In this document: in pieces, positions 8,729 to 16,130 of the stretch | How the letters are laid out: each line of letters starts with the position of its first letter | How positions within the stretch are numbered: the first letter of the stretch is position 1 | Assembly (NCBI RefSeq): GCF_000718095.1 | Contig: NZ_JOEI01000007.1 | Span: 360,468-424,467 of the forward strand | Origin: Streptomyces scopuliridis RB72 | GTDB taxonomy: Bacteria > Actinomycetota > Actinomycetes > Streptomycetales > Streptomycetaceae | Length of the DNA stretch: 64,000 nt | Direction: 5' to 3' | Translations under genes and position numbers: made by a program | Notes under the pieces: model-generated | Told to the model about the DNA's origin: nothing | The model's database searches: none | Seen by the model: only the letters and a program-made list of their open reading frames with translations

Positions 8729-8750
8729 GTCCCCGTAGCTGTACGGGGAC
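8729..8750 (+). promoter_or_regulatory. Inverted repeat just upstream of the ABC exporter operon
   Basis: Nine-base perfect arms (GTCCCCGTA and TACGGGGAC) flank the loop GCTG, 31 bases before the ATPase start codon and directly after a -10-like TAAGGT (8722-8727). It may be an operator or a 5' leader hairpin. No clear -35 stands at the right spacing, so the promoter assignment is weak. Confidence 0.5.
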
Positions 8751-8781
8751 ATCTGTACGAGACGTCGAAAGGCGGTGCGCG

Positions 8782-9627
8782 ATGCCGGACCAGGCACGGG
8801 ACCAGGCACGGGATCAGACACCGGCCGAGCGGGGCGAGGGGGCCGACGGGGCGCGGCCGATACCGCCCGCCGTTCAGGTCGAAGGGCTGTGGAAGCGCTT
8901 CGGCGAACACATCGCCGTCGCGGGCATCGACCTCGAACTGCCCGCCGGCCAGTTCATCGGCCTGGTCGGACCGAACGGCGCGGGCAAGACCACGACCCTG
9001 TCCATGGTCACCGGCCTCCTCCGGCCCGACCAGGGGCGGGTACGGGTCGCCGGGCACGACGTCTGGCGCGACCCCGTCGAGGTCAAGGCGCGGATCGGCG
9101 TCCTGCCGGAGGGGCTGCGGCTCTTCGAGCGGCTCTCCGGGCGGGAACTCCTCGGCTACACGGGGCGGCTGCGGGGGCTGCCGGGCGCCGAGGTCGACAA
9201 GCGGGCCACCCAGCTTCTCGACGTACTGGACCTGGCGGGCGCACAGCACAAACTCGTTGTCGACTACTCGACAGGTATGCGAAAGAAAATCGGCCTCGCG
9301 GCAGCGCTGCTCCACAACCCCCAGGTCCTCTTCCTGGACGAGCCGTTCGAGGGCGTCGACCCGGTCTCCGCGCAGACGATCCGCGGCGTCCTGGAGCGCT
9401 ATACGGACTCGGGCGCGACCGTCGTCTTCTCCAGCCATGTCATGGAGCTGGTCGAGTCGCTGTGCGACTGGGTCGCCGTGATGGTGGCGGGCCGTATCCG
9501 CGCGCAGGGCACCCTCGAAGAGGTACGGGGTGACGCGCCTTCCCTCCAGAACGCCTTCCTGGAGCTGGTGGGCGCACAGGGACGCGGCGCCGGGGAGTCG
9601 CTGGACTGGCTGGGCGGCGCGCGATGA
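8782..9627 (+). CDS. ABC transporter ATP-binding protein
   Basis: This 281-residue ATPase energises the membrane protein encoded next. Walker A is GPNGAGKTT (residues 63-71), the signature region reads YSTGMRKKIGLA, and Walker B ends in VLFLDEPFEGVD. A switch His lies in FSSHVMEL. The first 30 residues are a hydrophilic leader with the repeat QARDQARDQ. AAAGGCGG precedes the ATG. The last codon overlaps the permease start (ATGA), so the two are translationally coupled. The pair resembles ABC-2 type exporters; the substrate cannot be read from sequence. Confidence 0.92.
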   Translation: MPDQARDQARDQTPAERGEGADGARPIPPAVQVEGLWKRFGEHIAVAGIDLELPAGQFIGLVGPNGAGKTTTLSMVTGLLRPDQGRVRVAGHDVWRDPVEVKARIGVLPEGLRLFERLSGRELLGYTGRLRGLPGAEVDKRATQLLDVLDLAGAQHKLVVDYSTGMRKKIGLAAALLHNPQVLFLDEPFEGVDPVSAQTIRGVLERYTDSGATVVFSSHVMELVESLCDWVAVMVAGRIRAQGTLEEVRGDAPSLQNAFLELVGAQGRGAGESLDWLGGAR

Positions 9628-11306
9628 ACATGGCCGAGAACAACCCCGCGCCGATAGCGTCCGACCGGCTTGCGTCCGACCCGCTCACGTCCGTCTCGTC
9701 GGCGTCCGTCTCGCCCGCGTCGGTCTCGCTCACGCCCGTCTTCGTACGGCTGAAGCTCTCCCTCCTGCGCAACGGGCTGCGGCAGTCGTCGGGCCGGGCG
9801 GTCGCGTACATCGCGTCGGCGGTCATCGCGCTGCTCCTCGCGGCTGCGCAGTTCCTCGGTCTGTTCCTGCTGCGCGGAAGCGACCACGCGGGCACGCTGG
9901 TCGTGCTGCTGACCGCCCTGCTGGCGCTGGGCTGGGCCGTGATGCCGCTCTTCTTCCCCGGCGGCGACGAGACGCTCGACCCGACCCGGCTGGTGATGCT
10001 GCCGCTGCGCCCGCGACCGCTGGTCGGGGCGCTGCTCGCGGCCTCGCTGGTGGGGATCGGCCCGCTGTTCACGCTCTGTCTGGCGGTCGGCTCGTCGGCG
10101 GCGACGGCACACGGCGCGGCGGCCGTCGCCGTCTCGGTCCTGGCCGTACCGCTGGTCCTGCTCGTGTGCGTGGCGCTGGCCCGCGCCGTCGCGACGGCCA
10201 ATATCCGGCTGCTGACCTCCCGCAAGGGCCGTGATCTGGCCGTCCTGAGCGGTCTGGTGATCGCGGTGGGCATCCAGGTCGTCAACTTCGGCGTCCGGCG
10301 GCTGGGGGAGGCGGGCGGGCTCGCCGCGCTCGACCCGGCGGCACGGGTCGTACGGTGGCTCCCGCCGGCGTCCGCGATGGGCGCGGTGGAGTCGGTCAGC
10401 GAGGGCGCGTACGGGCGGGCCGTGGCCCAGCTGCTGCTGACGGTGGCCGCGCTGGCGGCCCTGCTGTACGCGTGGCAGCGGTCGCTGGTGAAGCTGATGA
10501 CCGCCCCGGACGGCTCGACGCTCGCGACGGCCGAACCGGCCCGCAAGGAGTCGGTGTGGCAGCCGGGGCGGCTGCTGCCCGAGGGGCGTACGGGCACGGT
10601 GATGCTGCGCAGTCTGCGGTACGTGTGGCGCGACCCGAAGACCAAGGCGGCCTGGGTGACCTCGCTGGCCATCGGTCTGATCGTGCCGCTGTTCAACGCG
10701 CTCCAGGGCACGGGCACGATCTACTTCGCGTGCTTCGCGGCCGGCATGCTCGGCATCCAGATGTACAACCAGTTCGGCCAGGACACGTCGGCCTTCTGGA
10801 TGGTGGCGCTGACGATCTCCTCGACGCGGGACGCCTATCTCGAACTGCGCGCGCGTGCGCTGGCGCTGCTGGTGATCACCCTGCCCTACTCGGCGCTGGT
10901 GACCGTGGCCACGGCGGCGCTGCTGGGCGACTGGCAGGCCCTGCCCGAGGCGCTCGGGCTGTCCTTCGCGCTGCTCGGCGCGATGCTGGCGACGGGCGCG
11001 GTCGCCTCGGCGCGCTTCCCGTACTCGATACCGCAGGACAGCGGATACAAGAACGTCGCCCCCGGCCAGGCCGGTCTCGCCTGGATCTCGATCTTCGGCG
11101 GCATGCTCGGCGGGGCGCTGCTGTGCGCGCCGGTGCTCGCGCTGACGATCTGGATCCATGTCTCCGGCGCGGACGAATGGGCGTGGCTGCTGCTCCCGGC
11201 CGGTGCGGCGTACGGGGCCCTGGCGGCGGCGGGCGGCCTCCGTGTGGCGGCCCCGCGGACGGCGGAGCGCCTGCCGGAGATCCTCATGGCGGTCAGCAAG
11301 GGCTGA
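9624..11306 (+). CDS. ABC-2 type transporter permease
   Basis: This 560-residue polytopic membrane protein overlaps the ATPase gene by 4 bases. Hydrophobic segments cluster in two groups, residues about 50-270 and 345-550, separated by a hydrophilic region. That gives roughly 11-13 helices, more than the six of small ABC-2 permeases and consistent with a fused pair of membrane halves. The short N-terminal Ser/Val repeats (SVSSASVSPASVSLTPV) are low complexity. With its ATPase it probably exports a hydrophobic or peptide substrate, which is inferred from family only. Confidence 0.88.
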   Translation: MNMAENNPAPIASDRLASDPLTSVSSASVSPASVSLTPVFVRLKLSLLRNGLRQSSGRAVAYIASAVIALLLAAAQFLGLFLLRGSDHAGTLVVLLTALLALGWAVMPLFFPGGDETLDPTRLVMLPLRPRPLVGALLAASLVGIGPLFTLCLAVGSSAATAHGAAAVAVSVLAVPLVLLVCVALARAVATANIRLLTSRKGRDLAVLSGLVIAVGIQVVNFGVRRLGEAGGLAALDPAARVVRWLPPASAMGAVESVSEGAYGRAVAQLLLTVAALAALLYAWQRSLVKLMTAPDGSTLATAEPARKESVWQPGRLLPEGRTGTVMLRSLRYVWRDPKTKAAWVTSLAIGLIVPLFNALQGTGTIYFACFAAGMLGIQMYNQFGQDTSAFWMVALTISSTRDAYLELRARALALLVITLPYSALVTVATAALLGDWQALPEALGLSFALLGAMLATGAVASARFPYSIPQDSGYKNVAPGQAGLAWISIFGGMLGGALLCAPVLALTIWIHVSGADEWAWLLLPAGAAYGALAAAGGLRVAAPRTAERLPEILMAVSKG

Positions 11307-11360
11307 CGCGCCTGAGGGCCGGCCCGGCCGGCCTTCGTGATCGTCGCGTCGGGGCGTCCC

Positions 11361-11424
11361 GTCGCGTCGAAGCATCGCGCTCAAAGCATCCCGTCGCGTC
11401 GAAGCGCCGCGCTCAAAGCATCCC
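11361..11424. repeat. Two 32-bp tandem repeats with flanking decayed copies
   Basis: A 32-bp unit starting GTCGCGTCGAAGC and ending CAAAGCATCCC is present twice head to tail with 30 of 32 positions equal. A shortened copy precedes it (GTCGCGTCGGGGCGTCCC, 11343-11360), and a fragment (GACGCGTCAAGGCGTC) follows. The array fills the gap between convergent genes. Confidence 0.85.
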
Positions 11425-11430
11425 GACGCG

Positions 11431-12291
11431 TCAAGGCGTCAGCACACCGTCCAGGAACGGTTCGATCGCCGCCCGCCAGGCTTCCGGCTGGTCGTAATGG
11501 GCGAGATGGCCCGCGTCCACCTCCGCGTACTGGCCGCGCGGCAGCACCCGCACCATTTCCTGCGCCTCCGCGCGGCCCAGCTCCCCGTCCAGACCGCGGA
11601 TCACCAGGGTGGGGCACTGGACCTGCGCCAGCTCCTCCCAGTGCGCGTCATGGACCCAGGTCGCCCGGGACGTCAGCATCTGGCGGCGCGAGAAGACCGG
11701 GCGCCAGCCGTCCGCGCTCTCCGCCATCACCTCGGCGAAGAACTCGCCCCGCGCCGGCGTGGGACGCTCCACCCAGGGGTCGTCCTCGCCGAACCACTTC
11801 CGTACGTCGGCGAGCGTCGCGAACGGGACGGGCCAGGCGCGGAACCAGTCCGCCCACTCCCGCTGGGACGCCGCCCCCAGCGCCGAGGCCCGCATGTCAC
11901 AGATGACCAGGGCCCGGACCAGATCGGGGCGCTTGGCGGCCAGTTGCCACGCGGTGAGCGCGCCCATCGAGTGGCCGATGAGCGTGACGGGCGCCAGCCC
12001 GAGCTGTTCGATCGCGGCCTCGGCATCGGCCACGTACGCCTCGCGCGTGAACGGCCCCTCGGGCGGCTTGTCGCTGCGGCCGTGGCCGCGCTGGTCGAGC
12101 GCGATCGCGCGGTGCCGCTCCGAGAGCCAGCGCGCCGTGGCGGCCCAGTGCGAGGCGCGGCCCATGAGGCCGTGCAGCAATAAGACGCCGGAGGCCCTCT
12201 GCGTCTCCTCGCGTCGCTTGGGCGGGTCGGCAAACTCCCAGGCAGCGAGACGTACACCGTCCGCTCCGGTCACATCGATGCGCTGCACCAT
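11431..12291 (-). CDS. Alpha/beta hydrolase
   Basis: This 286-residue cytoplasmic hydrolase has the full alpha/beta fold signature: an oxyanion HG segment (LLLHGLMGRA), a DQRGHGRSDK turn, the nucleophile elbow GHSMG, a late acid in RGLDGE and a catalytic His in DAGHLAHYD. It most resembles esterase, peroxidase or meta-cleavage hydrolase relatives, and the substrate is unknown. ATG 12291 has GGGA upstream; a GTG at 12303 sits too close to its purine run. It stands alone, convergent with the ABC operon. Confidence 0.88.
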   Translation of the reverse strand: MVQRIDVTGADGVRLAAWEFADPPKRREETQRASGVLLLHGLMGRASHWAATARWLSERHRAIALDQRGHGRSDKPPEGPFTREAYVADAEAAIEQLGLAPVTLIGHSMGALTAWQLAAKRPDLVRALVICDMRASALGAASQREWADWFRAWPVPFATLADVRKWFGEDDPWVERPTPARGEFFAEVMAESADGWRPVFSRRQMLTSRATWVHDAHWEELAQVQCPTLVIRGLDGELGRAEAQEMVRVLPRGQYAEVDAGHLAHYDQPEAWRAAIEPFLDGVLTP

Positions 12292-13041
12292 GCGTCCCGG
12301 CACCCCCTTCGGTCCTGAGTGGTCGAGTCGGATTCCGCTCTGGCCCCGTTCCGATGCGTCCAGCCGCGCCAGACTATCGAACTCCCATTCGAAAATACGA
12401 TTCCCCCGCGCAACACCGCTCGTTCGAGTGACCGCGCTCCAGGATTGCCGGACGCGGCCCGGGGGAGATCTCCTCCGGGAGGCGGGCCGCTCGGGGATGA
12501 CGGTCCGAGGGGAATGACCCTGGGAGCTCGGGGCTCCGGGTCAGCGCAGGGGAGGACAGGCTCCGGTGCCGAAAGGCGCCGGAGCCGCCCCTTCCGGACA
12601 GGCCGCCCGGCCCGCACAGATGGCTCGTTTCACACAGGCGTCGTCGCGACGACCGCGACGGCCTCCCCCGCAGGGCATACGCGCCGTACCGCAGACGCCA
12701 CACACAGTGCACACCCCCGCACAGGCGCATCACCCTGCCCCCTCCCCGGCCTCGGACCGACCCGGGGGCGCACCCCCCGGCCGGCCCTTCAGGTCATATG
12801 CCTCTGCCACAGACTGGCACGCGAACGCCCAGCCGTCGCCCCCTCCGGCCGGAAAGCGCATACCCTCCGGCCACGGAGCGCCCCCCTGAGTCACTCCCCT
12901 GTCCGGAAGTCTCAGCACACCCCGTACACACGCCCATGCGCACACCCGCACGCGCACCCGCGCGCCGTCCGGACCCCCTCGCCAAAGCCCCGCCCGCCCC
13001 CATGGGCGGACGGCGCTCCTTCGACGACGGGACCCGGCGCC
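12292..13041. other. 750-base gap between two minus-strand genes
   Basis: The gap lies between the hydrolase start and the dmdR1 stop. It contains a short A+T-rich segment near 12375-12400, likely the hydrolase promoter, two adjacent stem-loops near 12520-12586, and a C-rich stretch at 12700-13000 without a convincing gene. Long frames here have no ribosome sites and no recognisable protein. Confidence 0.5.
12559..12586. other. 12-bp stem with a GAAA tetraloop
   Basis: Arms GGCTCCGGTGCC and GGCGCCGGAGCC pair over 12 positions with one wobble around GAAA on the plus strand, an unusually stable GNRA-type loop. A smaller hairpin (GGAGC, GCTCC) lies about 20-25 bases upstream. It could be a terminator for readthrough from dmdR1 or part of an RNA; no gene is assigned. 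Confidence 0.5.
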
Positions 13042-13734
13042 TCAGCGCTTCGCGACGAAGACGTGCGACGCCACCTCGGACTGAAGCTCCGCCGCCTCGC
13101 CACTGCTCCCGACCAATACCCCACCGGGAGACTCCGTCACACTCACCACGGACCCGGGCTGCACGCCCGCGCGCCGCAGCGTGTACATCAGCTGGGCATC
13201 GGTCTGGATGGGCTCACCGATCCGCCGCACCACGACCGTCTTGCCCTCGGCGCCCGGATCCAGCTCCGCGAGGCTCACCATCCCCACATCCAGGAACGGG
13301 TCCGCCTCGGCCTTCTCGCCCAGCTCCTCCAGGCCCGGGATCGGGTTGCCGTACGGCGACTCCGTCGGATGGCGCAGCAGTTCGAGCACGCGCCGCTCCA
13401 CCGCCTCGCTCATCACATGCTCCCAGCGGCACGCCTCCGCGTGCACCTGCTCCCACTCCAGGCCGATCACATCGACCAGGAGACACTCGGCGAGCCTGTG
13501 CTTGCGCATGACGCGCGTCGCCAGTCGGCGCCCTTCTTCCGTCAGCTCCAGATGCCGGTCACCCGCGACCTGCACCAGTCCGTCTCGCTCCATACGGGCC
13601 ACGGTCTGGCTGACCGTCGGCCCGCTCTGGTCGAGCCGCTCCGCGATCCGGGCGCGCATCGGGACCACACCTTCCTCTTCCAGCTCAAGGATGGTGCGGA
13701 GGTACATCTCCGTCGTGTCGATCAGTCCGGACAT
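13042..13734 (-). CDS. dmdR1: Iron-dependent DtxR-family repressor DmdR1
   Basis: DmdR1 binds Fe(II) and represses siderophore and iron-uptake genes. The 230-residue protein has an N-terminal winged helix (SGPTVSQTVARMERDGLV), a dimerisation domain and a C-terminal SH3-like domain. The DtxR metal ligands fall at the canonical numbers: M10, C102, E105 and H106 for the primary site, and H79, E83 and H98 for the ancillary site. All are present, so it should be a working iron sensor. GAGGGG lies just upstream of the ATG. It is divergent from the SIS gene across 335 bases. In S. coelicolor an antiparallel gene, adm, has been described over dmdR1. Confidence 0.95.
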   Translation of the reverse strand: MSGLIDTTEMYLRTILELEEEGVVPMRARIAERLDQSGPTVSQTVARMERDGLVQVAGDRHLELTEEGRRLATRVMRKHRLAECLLVDVIGLEWEQVHAEACRWEHVMSEAVERRVLELLRHPTESPYGNPIPGLEELGEKAEADPFLDVGMVSLAELDPGAEGKTVVVRRIGEPIQTDAQLMYTLRRAGVQPGSVVSVTESPGGVLVGSSGEAAELQSEVASHVFVAKR

Positions 13735-13988
13735 ACATGCCCCTCGATAAATCGTGCGCTGGCCCTGACTCAATTCTGACCCATACCACCGACAACCGTG
13801 CCGTGCCGTGGAGAGCGAAAGGGGCGGGACCCGGATGCGGCGGGACGGGCATGTCGGGTCGCCGTATTGACAGAGCAATGGTCCAGACCTCAACGTGATC
13901 CGCGGCACAGACATTCCCCGTGCCCGCCCCGCCCCTGGTTCCAGCCCTGATCGAACCTGGTTTCCGCGCTGATCGCCCCTTGATCCAA

Positions 13989-14025
13989 CCGCTGGAACCA
14001 CCCGCTGGACCACCCGCTGAACCAC
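13989..14025 (+). repeat. Three 12-13-bp tandem repeats in the SIS gene leader
   Basis: CCGCTGGAACCAC, CCGCTGGACCAC and CCGCTGAACCAC follow one another, ending 44 bases before the SIS-protein start. They differ by single changes. They may be leader or protein-binding repeats; no function is known. Confidence 0.7.
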
Positions 14026-14069
14026 CCCATGTTCCGCCCTTGAACCCCCACCCTGGAAGGGCCTCCTCG

Positions 14070-14825
14070 ATGAGCGAGAGCAAGCTGGCCGGTCAGTTCT
14101 TCGATGCGGCGATCGGTCTGCTCCAGCGGGTACGCGACGAGGAGTCCGCCCACGTCGCCGCCGCCGGAACCGCCGTCGCCGACACCGTCGCCGCCGGGGG
14201 CCGGCTCTTCGCCTTCGGCGCCGGGCACTCCTCGCTCGCCGCGCAGGACGTCGTCTACCGGGCCGGCGGCTTCGCCGTGATGAACCTGCTCACCGTGCCC
14301 GGCGTGGTCGGCGTCGATGTCATGCCGGCCACCCTCGGCTCCGCGCTGGAACGGGTCGACGGGCTGGCGGGCGCCGTGCTCGACTCCAGCCCCGCCCGCG
14401 CCGGGGACCTGCTGGTGATCATCTCCCTCTCCGGACGCAACGCCCTGCCCGTCGAGATGGCGATGAACGCGCGGGCGCTGGGGCTGAAGGTCATCGGCGT
14501 GACGTCCGTGGCGTACGCGACGGAGACCACGTCGCGGCATCTCACCGGGACCTATCTCAAGGACCACTGCGACATCGTGCTGGACAGCAAGATCGCGGTC
14601 GGTGACGCGGAACTGACGGCCGACGGCATCGAGGCCCCCTTCGCACCGGCCTCCACCGTCGTCACCAGCGCCCTGATGCAGGCGATGATGGCCGCGGCCG
14701 CGGAAGAGCTGGTCGAACGCGGAATCGAACCGCCGCTCCTGCGTTCGGGGAATGTCGACGGCGGGACCGAGTGGAATGGCCGCGTCATGACCGAGTACGG
14801 CGACCGCATCTTCTACCGGCACTAG
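14070..14825 (+). CDS. SIS-domain (sugar isomerase fold) protein
   Basis: The 251-residue protein has a sugar-isomerase/SIS fold that binds phosphosugars, with typical elements in LFAFGAGHSS and LLVIISLSGRNALPVEMAM, the Ser-rich phosphate-binding loop. It resembles the uncharacterised SIS proteins beside dmdR1 in Streptomyces and, more distantly, N-acetylmuramic acid 6-phosphate etherases, but it is shorter and I cannot claim that activity. GGAAGG ends nine bases before the ATG. A perfect 15-bp terminator hairpin follows about 100 bases downstream. Confidence 0.88.
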   Translation: MSESKLAGQFFDAAIGLLQRVRDEESAHVAAAGTAVADTVAAGGRLFAFGAGHSSLAAQDVVYRAGGFAVMNLLTVPGVVGVDVMPATLGSALERVDGLAGAVLDSSPARAGDLLVIISLSGRNALPVEMAMNARALGLKVIGVTSVAYATETTSRHLTGTYLKDHCDIVLDSKIAVGDAELTADGIEAPFAPASTVVTSALMQAMMAAAAEELVERGIEPPLLRSGNVDGGTEWNGRVMTEYGDRIFYRH

Positions 14826-14926
14826 AACGCGTCTGCGAATGACGGCGGACTGCGGCGGCTGCGGTAAAGCGACGCGGCCCGAAGAAAAAATGCGACGCAC
14901 GTAACAACGGAAACCGAGAGTGACAT

Positions 14927-14961
14927 CCGGGGCCTGCGGGACACGTTCCCGCAGGCCCCGG
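14927..14961 (+). terminator. Perfect 15-bp stem-loop terminator
   Basis: Arms at 14927-14941 and 14947-14961 are perfectly complementary (CCGGGGCCTGCGGGA) around CACGT. It lies about 100 bases past the SIS stop, with no T-run, which is common in Streptomyces. Confidence 0.8.
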
Positions 14962-15475
14962 CCCGTTCCCGCCCCCCAGGAACCGCCACTTTGCGTCACC
15001 GAAGGAACACTTGGCGAAATTTTGATCTTTCACAAGGAAGTAATGTTCAGGCAAAGTAGGGGACGCTGCGGTGCGGCATCATCGGAGCTGACGGCGCGTC
15101 GGCACGTACCGCCGCGCCCGCACGGCACCACGGAAAGACCGAAAGACGGAAAGGGCGAGCTGTGAGAATCCGACTGGACCGCGAGTCCACCGTCAGACGC
15201 GGGACGACCGCTTCCTGACCCGGCCGCCCGGACCACCGCACGGCGCAGCCGCCACGCCGGCCTCCCTCAACTGCCGCGATCCGGCAGGGCGCGACGCCCG
15301 CACGGCTCCCCGTCAGGCCCGGGACACCCACTGACGCTCGGCCCTTTCCCTCAGGCCTTAACCCTCACGTTCAACCCTCATGCTCAACTCCCAGTTCGCG
15401 CACATCCGTTTCACCCCCCACTGACCCGACCACACCGCGCCCCGGCAAGCCCGGAGGTGCAGGAGGCAGGCCATC
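14962..15475 (+). other. Long leader or gap before the carbonic anhydrase gene, with two tiny frames
   Basis: Just over 500 bases precede the carbonic anhydrase. An A+T-rich patch at 15005-15060 is the likeliest promoter zone. Two short frames stand out: GTG 15162-15218 (18 residues, MRIRLDRESTVRRGTTAS, after AAAGGGCGAGCT) and ATG 15380-15424 (14 residues, MLNSQFAHIRFTPH), the latter ending 51 bases before the carbonic anhydrase start. Either could be a leader peptide; neither has an obvious regulatory codon run. The direct repeat AACCCTCACGTTC/AACCCTCATGCTC precedes the second. Confidence 0.4.
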
Positions 15476-16060
15476 ATGAAATCCCTCATCGACAACGCCC
15501 GTTCCTTCTCCGTGCAGGTGGCGGAACGCCCCGACGAGTTCCGAGATCTCGCGGCGGGGCAGACGCCGCAAGCGCTCTTCATCACCTGCTCGGACTCCCG
15601 TGTCATCCCCTCCCTCATCACCGGCGCCCGCCCCGGCGAGCTGTTCGAGCTGCGTACGGCGGGCAACATCGTCCCCCGGTACGACGCGGACCGGCCCAGC
15701 GGCGAGACCGCCACCATCGAGTACGCGCTGCGCGTGCTCGACGTCCGTGACCTCGTCGTCTGCGGTCACTCGCACTGCGGCGCCGTGGGCGCCATGGTCC
15801 GCGGCGAGGACCTGTCGGCCGTTCCCGCCGTGCGCGGCTGGCTCGGCCTCGGCGCCTCCGAGCTGCCGTCGGGGCACGGCCTCGCCCACGCCGTACAGCA
15901 CCACGCGGCGGCCCAGCTCGACACCCTCCGCGGCTACCCCGCCGTACGGGAACGCCTCGCGGAGGGCCGTCTCTCCTTGCACGCCTGGTACTACGAAGTG
16001 GACACGGGCGCGATCAGCGTCCACCGGCCCGAGCTGGGCGGGGAGTTCAGACCGCTGTGA
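15476..16060 (+). CDS. Beta-class carbonic anhydrase
   Basis: This enzyme interconverts CO2 and bicarbonate. The 194-residue protein has the beta-class zinc ligands C38, H98 and C101 (CSDSR at 38-42 and HSHC at 98-101) and the D40-R42 dyad. AGGAGG at 15461-15466 supports the ATG. A SulP-family transporter gene starts 70 bases downstream on the same strand. Such pairs usually handle bicarbonate, so the carbonic anhydrase may consume or supply the transported ion. Operon membership is inferred from spacing. Confidence 0.95.
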   Translation: MKSLIDNARSFSVQVAERPDEFRDLAAGQTPQALFITCSDSRVIPSLITGARPGELFELRTAGNIVPRYDADRPSGETATIEYALRVLDVRDLVVCGHSHCGAVGAMVRGEDLSAVPAVRGWLGLGASELPSGHGLAHAVQHHAAAQLDTLRGYPAVRERLAEGRLSLHAWYYEVDTGAISVHRPELGGEFRPL

Positions 16061-16130
16061 CGGCGGCCTCGGTTTCGACCTCTCCCCACCTCCTGTCCGT
16101 TCGCGGACCGCACAGCTAGGACAACCCGTC

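Noticed and set aside
11361..11424. CRISPR-like 32-bp repeats
   Set aside because: Units are directly adjacent with no spacers, and no cas-like gene is present.
12319..13779. A 486-codon plus-strand frame through the dmdR1 gap
   Set aside because: No ribosome site and low-complexity content; kept only as the adm-type question in the findings.
13920..14069. A tRNA-like GGTTCCAGCCCTGATCGAACC stretch before the SIS gene
   Set aside because: No complete cloverleaf, anticodon arm or CCA-proximal stem can be drawn.
14839..14904. 21-codon frame MTADCGGCGKATRPEEKMRRT after the SIS gene
   Set aside because: It has a CxxC pair but no ribosome site and lies in the transcript tail before the terminator; too little support to call a gene.
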